From assembly GCA_009377845.1 (NCBI GenBank), contig WHTE01000009.1, forward strand, positions 1 through 49,647: 49,647 nt of DNA, read 5' to 3'. Numbering within the stretch: position 1 is the stretch's first letter; each line of letters opens with the position of its first letter. Of the stretch, positions 1 to 8,606 are shown one piece after another. The position numbers were made by a program, and so were the translations under genes. Source of the stretch: Nitrospirales bacterium. GTDB taxonomy: Bacteria; Nitrospirota; Nitrospiria; Nitrospirales; UBA8639. Under the pieces are notes generated by a model that saw nothing but the letters and a program-made list of their open reading frames with translations, was not told the DNA's origin and did no database searches.

Positions 1-198
1 GCGGTTGGCCGACGGTGCGTTGCCAAAAATATTATTTCCTTGCCAATACCCCGTGAGAAATCCGTATTCGAGGGTGCCCCTGGTTACACGATTTCGGGCA
101 TCAAGATCCGCACCCCAAGCCGTTCCCATCATAAGGAGGATGAACATCACCCCATTCATACATATGAAACAGTGCCCCATTTTCAATTCCTTGAACAT
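1..198 (-). CDS. Secreted protein of unknown function, N-terminal part only
   Basis: Reading the minus strand from an ATG at 198, the frame stays open for 66 codons and leaves the left edge, so the gene is partial. A purine-rich AAGGGG lies about 8 bases before the start. Residues 15-30 form a Met/Leu/Ile-rich hydrophobic stretch ending in an Ala-Trp-Gly-Ala site, which looks like a signal peptide. The mature part begins with an LEYGFLTGYWQG-like stretch. Outer-membrane barrel proteins such as PagL-type lipid A deacylases begin in a comparable way, but too little is present to name the family. The export signal is seen; the function is not known. Confidence 0.55.
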   Translation of the reverse strand, partial: MFKELKMGHCFICMNGVMFILLMMGTAWGADLDARNRVTRGTLEYGFLTGYWQGNNIFGNAPSANR

Positions 199-411
199 CA
201 GTTTTCCCCTTGTTTACACAGAATGTAATTCACATGAGCCAGCCCGATAATTTACAAGTTGGCCATCATTCAGGCTTAAGTTTCGCCATCTCCCTGTAAT
301 TGCATTTCGTGAATTTCCAACAACGAGCAGGAATTTTCCATAATTGAAATCAACAATTCAATGAACTTTTTATTCTAAATGGGTACAATCCATTAAACTA
401 TCGAGGTCATC

Positions 412-612
412 ATGATAAAATCTTCCCCTCTATCTCTAAACGAGCCATCCAAGAAAGTCGGGCAAGACCCCTTCCACCGACTGTCCTTGGCCGTCCACGA
501 GTTGGATAAACTCATCAACCGCGCTAACCAATTGGGCCATTTTTCAGAACAATCTTTCCCCCCGGACCAGCCAACCCAGCCTGACCAGACCACATCGCCT
601 CAAAAGCCCTGA
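412..612 (+). CDS. Small hypothetical protein (66 aa)
   Basis: A short open frame with a GAGGT ribosome-binding site five bases before its ATG. The product is hydrophilic, with no signal peptide or membrane segment. It has a central stretch compatible with a helix (LAVHELDKLINRANQLGHF) and a Pro/Gln-rich tail. I do not recognise the family. Two things favour a real gene over chance: the well-placed ribosome-binding site, and a perfect seven-pair hairpin directly at the stop codon. The opposite-strand frame over the same bases has no such signals. Confidence 0.5.
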   Translation: MIKSSPLSLNEPSKKVGQDPFHRLSLAVHELDKLINRANQLGHFSEQSFPPDQPTQPDQTTSPQKP

Positions 613-621
613 CTGGGCTTT
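603..621 (+). terminator. Hairpin enclosing the stop codon of the small gene
   Basis: AAAGCCC at 603-609 pairs perfectly with GGGCTTT at 615-621 around a five-base loop that contains the TGA of the preceding gene. The downstream T-tract is short (ATCTAAA), so termination would be weak. It could also act as an mRNA 3'-end stabiliser. Confidence 0.45.
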
Positions 622-1007
622 ATCTAAACCCGAATTCCGCAGTTGGATTTTTTACAAATTTTAAGAGATGCTCAAAGGTATGGGAATTCAATGAGTTTTT
701 TGACATTCAATTGCGCCGCAGTTGAAATTGCTCAACATGCGGGCAGAAGGTCACTCTGACAGCCATGACATAATCTTGCTCCAAGGGATTTTCCCAACTA
801 CGTAATTCGGGTTAATCTTAAGCAGGAATTTCCGCGTCCTCACAAACTCTTGTTCTACCGTCAACCAGAATGAATCCTCAGTTTGTGAAAGATGAGCAGT
901 GGGTGATTTACCCAAACAAAAAACAGCAGTATGATTGGAAATTCTTCCATTGAAACCTGCCTAGTTATCCCGGCAAAAATGCCCTACTCACGAAAGAGAG
1001 GTCATTT
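622..1007. other. Intergenic stretch without a recognisable gene
   Basis: No open frame with a usable start was found. A TTGACA hexamer at 699-704 is not followed by a good -10 sequence at the right distance. An upstream region for the small secreted protein at 1008 is the likely role. Confidence 0.3.
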
Positions 1008-1301
1008 ATGACAAACAACCTGGGGAAGGTAACGGGTCTATGTATTCTGTTTATCGTCTTGTTTTCCGGCTCTCCGATCTTTTCTCAGACAACAGAGCCG
1101 GAATCCTCACGCAAGGATTCTTCAGCGCAAAGCCATGTTGATGTCAAGGTCGACGATTTACCTCAACCCATCCCCAAAGTGATGGATGCCTTACAACGAA
1201 TAGGCAATGAGGTTGGAGAGGAGATCTCTAAAACCACCAGCAAGGCCGCCGATGTCGTAAACAAAGCGGTCCGAGCGGACAAATCTTCCGGCAACAAGTA
1301 G
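1008..1301 (+). CDS. Small secreted hypothetical protein (97 aa)
   Basis: ATG preceded by an AGAGAGG ribosome-binding site at good spacing. Residues 1-26 form a signal peptide: an Asn/Lys start, the hydrophobic core GLCILFIVLFSG, and an Ile-Phe-Ser cleavage region. The rest, about 70 residues, is hydrophilic and rich in Ser, Lys, Asp and Val. It is predicted to form a helical segment (MDALQRIGNEVGEEISK) with an Ala/Lys/Val-rich tail. Export to the periplasm is likely. No family is recognised, and it has no operon partner: the neighbouring DNA is non-coding upstream and a decayed transposase downstream. Confidence 0.6.
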   Translation: MTNNLGKVTGLCILFIVLFSGSPIFSQTTEPESSRKDSSAQSHVDVKVDDLPQPIPKVMDALQRIGNEVGEEISKTTSKAADVVNKAVRADKSSGNK

Positions 1302-1529
1302 GGGGGCAGAGTTCCAACACTCTTGAATGTTTTGGAACGAAGAAGTCTCCTCGTGTAGGGTGTGCTACCATGTGTCGTCAAGAAGGCGCTGAGCATACGA
1401 CACGCCATTGCCATCACCATCACGGCGTCCCAGAGGAGCGAAAAACCTTGCAACGCTGAGATCGGATGCGCTGGACTCAGGGCCGCCTGGTACTTAGGCC
1501 TGTCCATTTTACAGTGTAACTGATTTTCT

Positions 1530-2255
1530 GGGTATGCTACGGGGACAGAATTTCCCAACAATAGGGCAAACTGATTCAGGGCCCGTTTCCGCTCCGGAAT
1601 CGGGGCGGTCCATTTCTCGGAAATCCCCTTGCATCCCTAGTACAACACCTTGACCATCCCTTCGTCAGTCGGAAACGCCCCACGAGTTTTGAGCATTTTG
1701 GGTTACGAATCATTCAGGGATTCAATGGCATTGGTCGTAGAAATGACGTTCCGAATTGTCGGGGAATAGGCAAAGAAAACAGTCAGCCGCTCCCAATCCG
1801 GGCACCCACTCGTACGGATGCCATCCCGGATCACTGCAACCTTATCGAACGCATGCTCCGCCTCTTGCTGGATAGCCGCGCCATAGATGGCCCGCCTTTC
1901 TTTCCAGGTGATAGCCCGCAAGAAGTGTGTCGCACCTTATGTACAATGTCCAGTTGCACCTTCGTCTGGGGAAACACCGGCTCTAGAACTTTCGGTAACC
2001 TCCTCAGGCCATTCACACAGGCAATGCAACAATTTTGCACGCCCTGCTAATGCAACTGGGTGACCAGGGACAACCAGAATTTGTCTACCTTGGTCTTGGC
2101 CCAGCAGGCCCTTCTCGCCTTCCAGGGTGAGGCCCATGGCTCACTACACCACTTTGCTCTTGACCACCCCATCGTGCCGAGATTTTAGGAAACAGCCATC
2201 CAAAGACAGGATGGAAGAGGCCGCCTCCAAGAGGCGACTCGCTCAGGCTCTGACC
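1530..2255 (-). pseudogene. Decayed IS256-family (mutator-type) transposase
   Basis: Minus-strand translation in shifting frames recovers the conserved order of an IS256-type DDE transposase. It runs as follows: a strand with Leu-Asp-Gly (SLDGCFLKI) near 2200; a G-L-TLEGEKGLLG block near 2110-2137; KFWLSLVTQL and CVNGLRRLPKVLEPVFPQTKVQ near 1945-2065; the YGAA...EAEHAFDK region; the hallmark IRNVISTTNAIESLN near 1710-1750; and RGAFPTDEGMVKVLY then ERKRALNQFAL near 1565-1690. Several frameshifts and in-frame stops break it, and the N-terminal third is missing. It cannot make an active transposase. Ends and inverted repeats could not be fixed. Confidence 0.85.
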
Positions 2256-2738
2256 TCCCCAAGGGATGCTTGACCACAATCATGATGTTGTCTCCTCTCC
2301 TCCCTCTTCTCTCATTGAATTGCGGGGAGGTGTCTCATGATTATTGGCACAGAGGGGAAGTCCCACGATCACAGGGCCAGCCCGACAGACTCCTAGTCTC
2401 AAACAGGTTCCTCTATTATTTATATAATAATAGTTTTGACCTATGACCTGAGTTATGCGATCTGGCGACAGAGACAAGAGCTCAAATAACCTATGCATGA
2501 AGATTCACGTGATTATATTTTCACACTTGTAGACCAGGTTATTGTAAGGGATAGAAATTCACCCCTTGTCAAGAAATGACATTGATGGGGTGAAAACTAC
2601 GGGTAGGCTCTCGAGTCCGGCCACCCTCAATGTTGGTGATACGTACTATGAAAACTGAGGGGAAATCCTTCAAAGTTTTTTCACTACTGCTAAAAGTAAA
2701 GCAAATGAAATTTCAGGGGTTTTGTGTAGGATAGGAGC
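2256..2738. other. Intergenic stretch beside the transposase relic
   Basis: No credible gene. Part of it is probably the rest of the decayed insertion sequence. An A+T-rich stretch (TATTTATATAATAATAG) lies near 2415-2432. The far end is the downstream region of tldE; no clear terminator hairpin with a T-tract is seen there. Confidence 0.3.
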
Positions 2739-4082
2739 TTAAAAAGTCGAAACGCTGGAGAAATAAAAGTCTGGAATTCGCAGCGCTGGCACAAGCATTT
2801 TCCCACTTTCGGCTGATGTCGCTTCTTGTGGTTCAGTATAGCCTTTGATGGTTTGAAAGGCACGAATAGGACTGTCATGAAAACGGAAATTCCGCAGGGG
2901 TGCTGTTACCTTCCCGTTTTCGATGAGAAATGTTCCATCGCGAGTCATCCCCGTCAAGGTTAAATCCATCCGGTTGACCGCGCGAATATACCAAAAGTTG
3001 GTGACCAAAATCCCTCGTTCCGTCCCTTCTATGAGTTGCTCTAAGGTACACTGGTCCCGTACCTCGCCTTCCAGACAAGGGGATTCCAACATCGGTATCA
3101 GTGCGATCCCCTTTTGGTAGGCTGTATATCGATCATAGGCCAACTGTCGCAGGAGTCCATTCTCAATCCATGTCACCCGGTTGACTGGGAGCCCCTCTCT
3201 CGTGAAGCCGCAACTCAACATATCCGGATGGTCTGGGCGATTGTGGAGACTGAAGCGGGTATCAATGATCGGCTGATGTAATTTTCCACTGAAAGGACTG
3301 GTCTGTGTTTCATAGGATTTGACATCTAATGCACCAAGCATCCCATTGAGCAACCCCACAACCGCTGGCGGTTGTAAAACCACGGTATATCGACCTGCAG
3401 AGATTTCCCTCGATCCTTTCCCTCTTTTGCAGTTGCCAATAGCCAGCAGACTTCGGTTCACCACATCTAACTTGTCAATAGAACGATGGACCGCCGCAGT
3501 CCAACCCGATGCATCATTAATTTGGGCCGTGAGGCTAAATCGAGCTTCAGTACGGGGTTCATAGGCGAATAAGCCAGAGTTGGCTGCCACGCCAACAGTC
3601 GTCATCGTAGAGGTCAGGATGCCCGCACCTTGGACCTGTTCTGCTTGGCACTGTTCAATGGCATCTCGGGCTAACTGTAATCGGCCAAGAACATTCGCTT
3701 CTAAGGTTTCTGGCCGGAAGGTTGGCCATGATTCATAGTGTTGCCGGCCAGGAGGCGGAAGAAATTCCGGATCTTCCGGAGTAACTCGCGCGAGAGATTC
3801 TGCACGCTGGACAGTTTCCCGAACCGCTCCGGCGGTGAGGTTCGTAGTACTAGCCGTTCCATGTTTTTTTCCGAATCCGATCGTTACCAGGAACCTCATT
3901 TTGCGAGTATCGACATGTTGAATGACTTGATTATTCGCAAAACGGACCGTTCCTGAATGGTGATCATGAAGGGTGACACAGGCATGCTCGCCTGTTGAAT
4001 GCCTCAACACGAGATCGGTGAGAAATTCAAATTCTTCTCGACTGGTCAACACCGGCCAGTTATTGAGGATCTTGGCACTCAC
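2739..4082 (-). CDS. tldE: TldD/PmbA-family protein, TldE (PmbA) subunit
   Basis: TldE is the partner of TldD in a cytosolic metalloprotease complex known to trim peptides (microcin precursors, the CcdA antitoxin). TldE itself lacks the catalytic zinc motif and is thought to help form the tunnel. The product shows the PmbA pattern: N-terminal domain with LTDLVLRHSTG; central SLARVTPEDPEFLPPP, the usual SxAxxxxPDPxxxLP site; and C-terminal GLPVNRVTWIENGLL plus NRMDLTLTGMTRDGTFLIENGKV. I place the start at GTG 4082, which overlaps the tldD stop (GTGA) and implies coupled translation. An upstream ATG at 4151 in the same frame would lie inside tldD and add residues without family resemblance. The pair forms an operon in the order tldD-tldE. 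Confidence 0.9.
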   Translation of the reverse strand: MSAKILNNWPVLTSREEFEFLTDLVLRHSTGEHACVTLHDHHSGTVRFANNQVIQHVDTRKMRFLVTIGFGKKHGTASTTNLTAGAVRETVQRAESLARVTPEDPEFLPPPGRQHYESWPTFRPETLEANVLGRLQLARDAIEQCQAEQVQGAGILTSTMTTVGVAANSGLFAYEPRTEARFSLTAQINDASGWTAAVHRSIDKLDVVNRSLLAIGNCKRGKGSREISAGRYTVVLQPPAVVGLLNGMLGALDVKSYETQTSPFSGKLHQPIIDTRFSLHNRPDHPDMLSCGFTREGLPVNRVTWIENGLLRQLAYDRYTAYQKGIALIPMLESPCLEGEVRDQCTLEQLIEGTERGILVTNFWYIRAVNRMDLTLTGMTRDGTFLIENGKVTAPLRNFRFHDSPIRAFQTIKGYTEPQEATSAESGKMLVPALRIPDFYFSSVSTF

Positions 4083-5557
4083 GGCATTGCTTGTCCCTGA
4101 ATGACTTGGATAGTCCGAAACCTCGCATGAGAAGCCGGATGGGTCATCCACCCGGCCTGACCCGGTTGCCCCTTCCCGCAGGTAATAAATCCGAAACGGC
4201 CTCGGTGGTTGGCATCGGCCACCCCGTCACATCGATGCCAAAATTCCGGGGTGATGCCATGATAGATCACATCTCGCAGCATGTGGGTTCGCTTGCCGTT
4301 CTCAATTAGCCAAAAGGCATCACCGCCGAATTGAAAGTTATACCGGCGCTGGTCAATGCTGTATGACCCATGTCCTTCAATATAAATGCCCCGTTTGACC
4401 TCACTCAATAGTTGGTCGAGGGTCGCCTCTCCCGGCGCTAACCCGATATTGGCAATTCGAACCATCGGGATACTCGCCCAACTCTCCGCACGATTTGAGC
4501 CTCGCGAACGAATGTCGCCGATTGTGGTGGCCACTTCCCGATTGGTGCAATATCCCACAAATAGGCCTTCCCGAACGATCTCCCACCGCTGGCACGGAAC
4601 CCCGTCATCGTCAAATCCTGTAGCAGCCAAGGTTTCGGGCTCCGTATTATCGGCAATCAGATTCACCTGTGAAGAACCATATCGAAAATGTCCAAGGTTT
4701 TCCGGAGTCAAAAAACTTGTCCCGGCATAATTGGCTTCATACCCTAACGCCCGATCAAGCTCGCTCGGATGTCCGCAAGATTCATGAATAGTCAGAGCAA
4801 GATGTTCAGGATCGAGGACCAGGTCATAGGCCCCAGGGTGAACGGAAGGGGCGTTGGCTTTTTCCCGCGCTTGGGCGGCCACTCGTGACACTTCTTGAAG
4901 AAAGTTGGCCCGCGCCAGCAGTTCATAGCCGGTCCGGAGATGGGGCGTATTGAATCCACGGGATGCGAATCGACCATTTAAAAGGGCCGTGGCTTCGAAC
5001 CTTCCTTGAACAGCCATTAAATCGAAAGAGAGGTGGGCACCGTCCATGGACACGAAAAGCTTACGGTCTCGGCATGCCCACATGCTGGCCTGACTTCGAA
5101 CAATACCAGGATGTTGGTGGAGCAGCCCCATCACGGACAATAATAAGGCCGTTTTATCTTCCAGCGGAACGTCAAAGGGATTCAATTTCCATGGAGTCTT
5201 GACCGTGCCTTGGTATATGGGCTCAGCGGTCAACTGAATTCGGGTTTGGTTTATCGAAGCCGAGCCCTTGGCAATCTGAACGGCTAACTCCGCTACACGA
5301 GGAATTTCTTCAATTGAAAAAATCGAACTTGCCGCAAAACCCCAGGCCCCGTCATATAACACTCGAACTCCAAAACCCAAGTCCTGGATATTCTGAATGT
5401 TGGCTATGCGCTGGTCTTCTCCGCTGATAATTTGCGTGTCGATGTGTTGAATACGGATGTCTCCATACTCGGCTCCAGAATGCCGAACGTGATTCAGAGC
5501 GAGCTCAGCCAACTCATCCCAGCATGGCCCCTTCAATGGAGTCATCCGTTCACTCAA
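4079..5557 (-). CDS. tldD: TldD/PmbA-family zinc metalloprotease, TldD subunit
   Basis: TldD carries the zinc-binding HExxxH motif, visible here as HESCGHPSELD, and cuts peptides threaded into the TldD/E barrel. Further family landmarks are GFGVRVLYDGAWGFAA near the N-terminus, GFDDDGVPCQRWEIVREG in the middle and GIYIEGHGSYSID near the C-terminus. Its 492 residues are close to the usual length of about 480. The 5557 start is a TTG directly behind AAGGA; an ATG four codons further in is the alternative but has no ribosome-binding site of its own. It overlaps tldE by four bases. Known substrates elsewhere are unstructured peptides; none is encoded next door. Confidence 0.93.
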   Translation of the reverse strand: MSERMTPLKGPCWDELAELALNHVRHSGAEYGDIRIQHIDTQIISGEDQRIANIQNIQDLGFGVRVLYDGAWGFAASSIFSIEEIPRVAELAVQIAKGSASINQTRIQLTAEPIYQGTVKTPWKLNPFDVPLEDKTALLLSVMGLLHQHPGIVRSQASMWACRDRKLFVSMDGAHLSFDLMAVQGRFEATALLNGRFASRGFNTPHLRTGYELLARANFLQEVSRVAAQAREKANAPSVHPGAYDLVLDPEHLALTIHESCGHPSELDRALGYEANYAGTSFLTPENLGHFRYGSSQVNLIADNTEPETLAATGFDDDGVPCQRWEIVREGLFVGYCTNREVATTIGDIRSRGSNRAESWASIPMVRIANIGLAPGEATLDQLLSEVKRGIYIEGHGSYSIDQRRYNFQFGGDAFWLIENGKRTHMLRDVIYHGITPEFWHRCDGVADANHRGRFGFITCGKGQPGQAGWMTHPASHARFRTIQVIQGQAMP

Positions 5558-5662
5558 AATTCCTTATGGTGAAGGGCAGGAGCACAATCTTTCTTTTCCT
5601 CCGAAATCTCCGTAGTCTTTGCAAGCATTCCTGGTCACTCTGATCGTACAGCGCGCCAACGA

Positions 5663-5941
5663 ATGTTAGAGCTGCTGGAAGGACGGGAACTCTCCGCCCG
5701 CAGCCTTGCGGAGCGACTCAGCATTCCAGTTCGAGAAGTTGAGGATCATTTGACCCATTTGGTAAAAACGGTGAGACGCCATTCTGATAAACAATTTCTC
5801 CTGATTCCTTCACAATGCCAAAACTGTGGATTTGTGTTTGGACAGAGAACACGCCTCACTCCACCAAGTCGATGCCCTCAGTGCCGTAGCGAATTCATTT
5901 CCCCGCCTCGCTATCGAATCCTTGAAAAAAATTTACCGTAG
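5663..5941 (+). CDS. Small HTH / zinc-ribbon protein, putative regulator
   Basis: Divergent from tldD. The N-terminal half (RQRMLELLEGRELSARSLAERLSIPVREVEDHL, counting codons before the ATG) has the layout of a winged helix-turn-helix. The C-terminal half has two Cys pairs, CQNC and CPQC, about 24 residues apart, forming a zinc ribbon with GFVFGQRTR between them. This matches the arrangement of predicted HTH-plus-Zn-ribbon regulators known mainly from archaea and deep-branching bacteria. The annotated ATG has no ribosome-binding site and the HTH seems to begin a few codons earlier. The frame stays open back to 5573 without another ATG, GTG or TTG, so a rare start such as ATT at 5627 is possible. 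DNA binding is inferred. Confidence 0.7.
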   Translation: MLELLEGRELSARSLAERLSIPVREVEDHLTHLVKTVRRHSDKQFLLIPSQCQNCGFVFGQRTRLTPPSRCPQCRSEFISPPRYRILEKNLP

Positions 5942-6282
5942 CTTCGCATCCGTCTTTCTCAAACCATGATGAGGGATGACACGACCACCACAATTGAGGG
6001 AAGCTACTCACGATCAAGAATCCCTGCCTAAAAGAATTTTTAATACAAGGAGGATAGCGTCGGCAAGTGGAGAATGAAGTTTGTCCAGGTTAGACGAAAG
6101 GGAAAAATGATGATGGTGTGTTTATTCAGAAATTGGTTAACAATCATGATAGTCCGACCTACTACCACAGATTAGAATTTAGGGTATCTCCGATAGAGGA
6201 GGCACTGCCAGGGTCAATAATAAAACACTCCTGACAGCCCGACAATAAGGAGATGGCGGTGGGTAGGGCATTCGGTTCGACG
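5942..6282. other. Intergenic stretch, convergent gene ends
   Basis: No gene is seen. The two flanking genes point into it. No strong hairpin with a T-tract was found on either strand. Confidence 0.3.
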
Positions 6283-7071
6283 TTACGGGCGCAGGGTCAG
6301 AAGCATTTCTTGTTGCACATGCTCCGGCACCGGCTGAATGTTCATCGGGGAATAGGCGGTCGGAGGAATGATTTCCATCGCACGGGCACTCCCTCCCGGG
6401 GTTATCCGCATATCCTTCCGATTGGCGGGCAAGACCGGCATGGAAGTCCCGGGTGCAGGAGGACGAATCTCCATGGGAACTGCCATGGAGGTAAACACCT
6501 TCCCACTTGCCCTTGCTCTTTCCCTCGTTGGCCAGCTAGGCAAAGGGGCTTTCTTGGTTAACTGTTCCTCACGCCGCACACCTAATTCATGGTCCGCCCG
6601 TCCGTGTCGTTGGAGTTCGCTGACCTTTTGCGTGTGAGATTCCGGTCCCCCGCTTTTAGTCATCGTATCGGCTAACGATGCCTCCGGCGACACTTTGGCC
6701 ATCACATAGAGAGTTTTAATTTGTCCGGCTGCATCCAGCGTAAACGCATAGTCCCACGGTGCCAGAATCTTCGATAATGCCCTGGACAACGTTTCCTTCT
6801 GCAAAGTCACCGAAATCACTTTCCCCAGCTCTGCATCGGGTGCCACATAGTCAATTCCTAACTGGTCATGCAACTGACCAAGCACCGCGCGCAGAGTCAC
6901 CCGAGTTAACTGGGCGGTCAGCCGTCCGGAGTCGACATGTAACCGCACCACCGGGTCTGAGGCCAGCACCCACCCTGTCAGTCCAAGCATGCTTACACTC
7001 AGCAGGACCCCGCCACACACGACAAGGAGAGTACGCACCTTCACCAATCTCCATTGAGTCTGACCCCTCAT
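6283..7071 (-). CDS. Signal-anchored protein with STN/secretin-N-like domain
   Basis: A good ribosome-binding site (GAGGGGGTG) precedes the ATG. Residues 10-38 are a hydrophobic anchor or signal peptide. Residues about 40-125 look like a short secretin/TonB N-terminal (STN-type) fold: VRLHVDSGRLTAQLTRVTL, then AVLGQLHDQLGIDYV and VISVTLQKETLSRALSKIL, then a YAFTLDAAGQIKTLYVM strand pair. The remaining 135 residues are low-complexity, rich in Pro, Arg, Ser and Met, and probably unfolded. Such proteins act in the periplasm, often with outer-membrane secretion machinery. It follows the FN3/VCBS gene by 87 bases in the same direction without a clear terminator, so shared control by the upstream c-di-GMP riboswitch is possible. 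The domain assignment is inferred from pattern only. Confidence 0.65.
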   Translation of the reverse strand: MRGQTQWRLVKVRTLLVVCGGVLLSVSMLGLTGWVLASDPVVRLHVDSGRLTAQLTRVTLRAVLGQLHDQLGIDYVAPDAELGKVISVTLQKETLSRALSKILAPWDYAFTLDAAGQIKTLYVMAKVSPEASLADTMTKSGGPESHTQKVSELQRHGRADHELGVRREEQLTKKAPLPSWPTRERARASGKVFTSMAVPMEIRPPAPGTSMPVLPANRKDMRITPGGSARAMEIIPPTAYSPMNIQPVPEHVQQEMLLTLRP

Positions 7072-7158
7072 CGTTCACCCCCTCTGCGTCTGACCTTTTA
7101 CCCGGACCAATCACTTTTTGACTTCTAAGCGGATTTTTGGCTTTTTTGTCGGCTCCCC

Positions 7159-8484
7159 TTAATGTTGAATTTTCCAGTTCGTGGGGGTACGGCCCGGAAA
7201 CCCGACCGAATTGATGCTCAAGCCATTCATCAGCCACACCGCTACCATGCCACTCGTCCGATGTTGCATGACGACGTCCGCCTTCCCATCCCCATTCATA
7301 TCACTCACCTGCTTAATTTCCCAATCGAAGGGCACGCCCCCCAGAAATCCGTACGAGGCCATCGACGTCCCGTTCATCAGCCACACCGCTACCATGCCAC
7401 TACTCGTATTGCGCCAGAGCACATCAACCTTGCCATCCCCATTCACATCCCCCAACGACTGAACCTTCCAATCCGTGGAAGTACTCGCGGGGAACCCGAC
7501 CGATGTGATGGTCAGCCCATTCATCAACCACACGGCCACCGTACCGCTCGTCTGATTCTGCCAAACCAGGTCGGCCTTCCCATCACCATTCACATCACCC
7601 ACTTGCTCAATCTCCCACACCGTGGGAGTGCTCCCAAGGAACCCGACTGACGTGATGGTCAGCCCATTCATGAGCCATACAGCCACCATCCCACTACTCG
7701 AATTGCGCCAGATCACATCGGCTTTGCCATCGCCATTCACATCACCGATTCCATTAATCACCCATTCAGCGGGAACACCTCCGAGAAAGCCCGATGAGGC
7801 TATCGATCCCTCCTTCATGAGCCAAATGGCCACAACCCCGCTGATCGTGTTCCGCCACAGGACATCCCCCTCGCTATCACCATTCATATCCCCCACCTGC
7901 TCGATTTTCCAATCCGTGGAAGTGCTCCCGGGAAACCCGACCGACGTGATGGTCAGCCCATTCATACGCCACACAGCCACTTCACCACTACTCGTATTGC
8001 GCCAAAGCACATTGGTAGCTGGTGTTGGGTTGCTATATGCCGTATGGGTACTAGGTTCCATCTGGCTATTCGATGTCGTTGATGTACTGGGTTTCGTCTG
8101 GCTATTCGATGTCGTTGATGTACTAGGAGCCGTCTGGCTATTGGATGCCGCGATGGTTTTGGTTACTTCGGGGGATGGAAGACTCTCATTTCCCGACGCA
8201 TCGTAAGCGGTGAGGGTAAAGTAATGGGTTTTGTTGGATTCTAAATTTGCATATTGATAGGTCGTCGTCTTCCCGACAGTCTGAGGAACTCCGTATATCC
8301 CTGGAGCGGTTCCATGATAGATCCGATACCCAGCCAAGTCAGGTTCTAGATTGGCGGCCCATTGGAGGGTTGCCGCATCGCTTGTCGCCGATTGCACACC
8401 ATTGGGGAGGAAGAAAAGAGAACCACCGAGAACACACCCCGCAAGAATATTTTTGATAAGGATAGTCGCGCGAACGTCGAGCAT
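7159..8484 (-). CDS. Secreted FN3 + VCBS/FG-GAP repeat protein under a c-di-GMP riboswitch
   Basis: Residues 1-32 are a signal peptide (IKNILAGCVLGGSLFFLP, cleavage after VQSA). Residues about 35-110 form a fibronectin type III domain (LQWAANLEPDLAGYRIYHGT, HYFTLTAYDASGNES). A Ser/Thr linker of three 12-residue repeats follows. Then come six repeats of 49 residues, five of which end in the calcium-binding loop D-x-N-G-D-x-x-x-D (DVNGDGKAD and variants). Repeats carry LWRN-SSGMVAVWLMNG-like cores and resemble VCBS/FG-GAP beta-propeller blades. The protein is probably exported and may be adhesive or part of the extracellular matrix. AAGGAGGT lies 5 bases before the ATG, and a GEMM c-di-GMP riboswitch lies 48 bases upstream. 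The function is inferred from domains. Confidence 0.88.
   Translation of the reverse strand: MLDVRATILIKNILAGCVLGGSLFFLPNGVQSATSDAATLQWAANLEPDLAGYRIYHGTAPGIYGVPQTVGKTTTYQYANLESNKTHYFTLTAYDASGNESLPSPEVTKTIAASNSQTAPSTSTTSNSQTKPSTSTTSNSQMEPSTHTAYSNPTPATNVLWRNTSSGEVAVWRMNGLTITSVGFPGSTSTDWKIEQVGDMNGDSEGDVLWRNTISGVVAIWLMKEGSIASSGFLGGVPAEWVINGIGDVNGDGKADVIWRNSSSGMVAVWLMNGLTITSVGFLGSTPTVWEIEQVGDVNGDGKADLVWQNQTSGTVAVWLMNGLTITSVGFPASTSTDWKVQSLGDVNGDGKVDVLWRNTSSGMVAVWLMNGTSMASYGFLGGVPFDWEIKQVSDMNGDGKADVVMQHRTSGMVAVWLMNGLSINSVGFPGRTPTNWKIQH
7162..8013 (-). repeat. Six tandem 147-bp units (49-aa VCBS repeats)
   Basis: The same DNA phrase (GTCAGCCCATTCAT on the plus strand) recurs at 7511, 7658 and 7952, exact multiples of 147 bases apart. 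The high DNA identity of units suggests recent expansion, and copy number may vary between strains. Confidence 0.85.
8062..8148 (-). repeat. 36-bp tandem repeat encoding the Ser/Thr linker
   Basis: CTGGCTATT recurs at 8062, 8098 and 8134 with 36-base spacing. It encodes three copies of a 12-residue Thr-Ser-Asn-Ser-Gln-rich linker between the FN3 domain and the VCBS repeats. Confidence 0.8.
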
Positions 8485-8604
8485 GGGATACCTCCTTCAA
8501 CAAACAAGGGACCCCATTCCCGCTTTTCTTTCTTCGGTAACCCGGCTATCAGAAGATTCTGACCCGTGGCTTTGCGTCCCCACTTCACAGTAGGTTTGCC
8601 TTTA
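8165..8604 (-). repeat. Direct repeat copy 1: riboswitch, leader and FN3 start
   Basis: This segment matches 9953-10391 at nearly every position. I see a few substitutions (for example G/A at 8172 and C/T in the ribosome-binding site region) and a one-base deletion in the other copy. The unit spans the GEMM aptamer, the leader, the signal peptide and the FN3 domain. It ends just at the 5' edge of the aptamer, so the DNA upstream of each copy differs. Confidence 0.92.
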
Positions 8605-8606
8605 TC
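8532..8606 (-). promoter_or_regulatory. c-di-GMP-I (GEMM) riboswitch, copy 1
   Basis: Minus-strand reading gives the diagnostic GEMM blocks in order. They are AAAGGCAAACCT, then GGGGACGCAAAGCCACGGG (conserved core with the GNRA-like tetraloop receptor region), a variable stem, then AGCCGGGTTACCGAAG. This is the class I cyclic di-GMP aptamer. It lies 48 bases before the start of the FN3/VCBS gene. No long T-tract terminator lies between, so control of translation start is more likely than of transcription; whether it is an ON or OFF switch cannot be read here. Confidence 0.9.

Noticed and set aside
2690-2878. 62-aa minus-strand frame near the tldE end
   Set aside because: It overlaps the tldE coding end in another frame and has no support.
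7162-8013. CRISPR-like array
   Set aside because: The regular repeats are coding units of 147 bases without spacers; no CRISPR array or cas gene was seen in the window.
7622-8206. 194-aa plus-strand open frame
   Set aside because: It lies opposite the VCBS repeats and stays open only because the repeat unit lacks stops in that frame; no ribosome-binding site and no family pattern.
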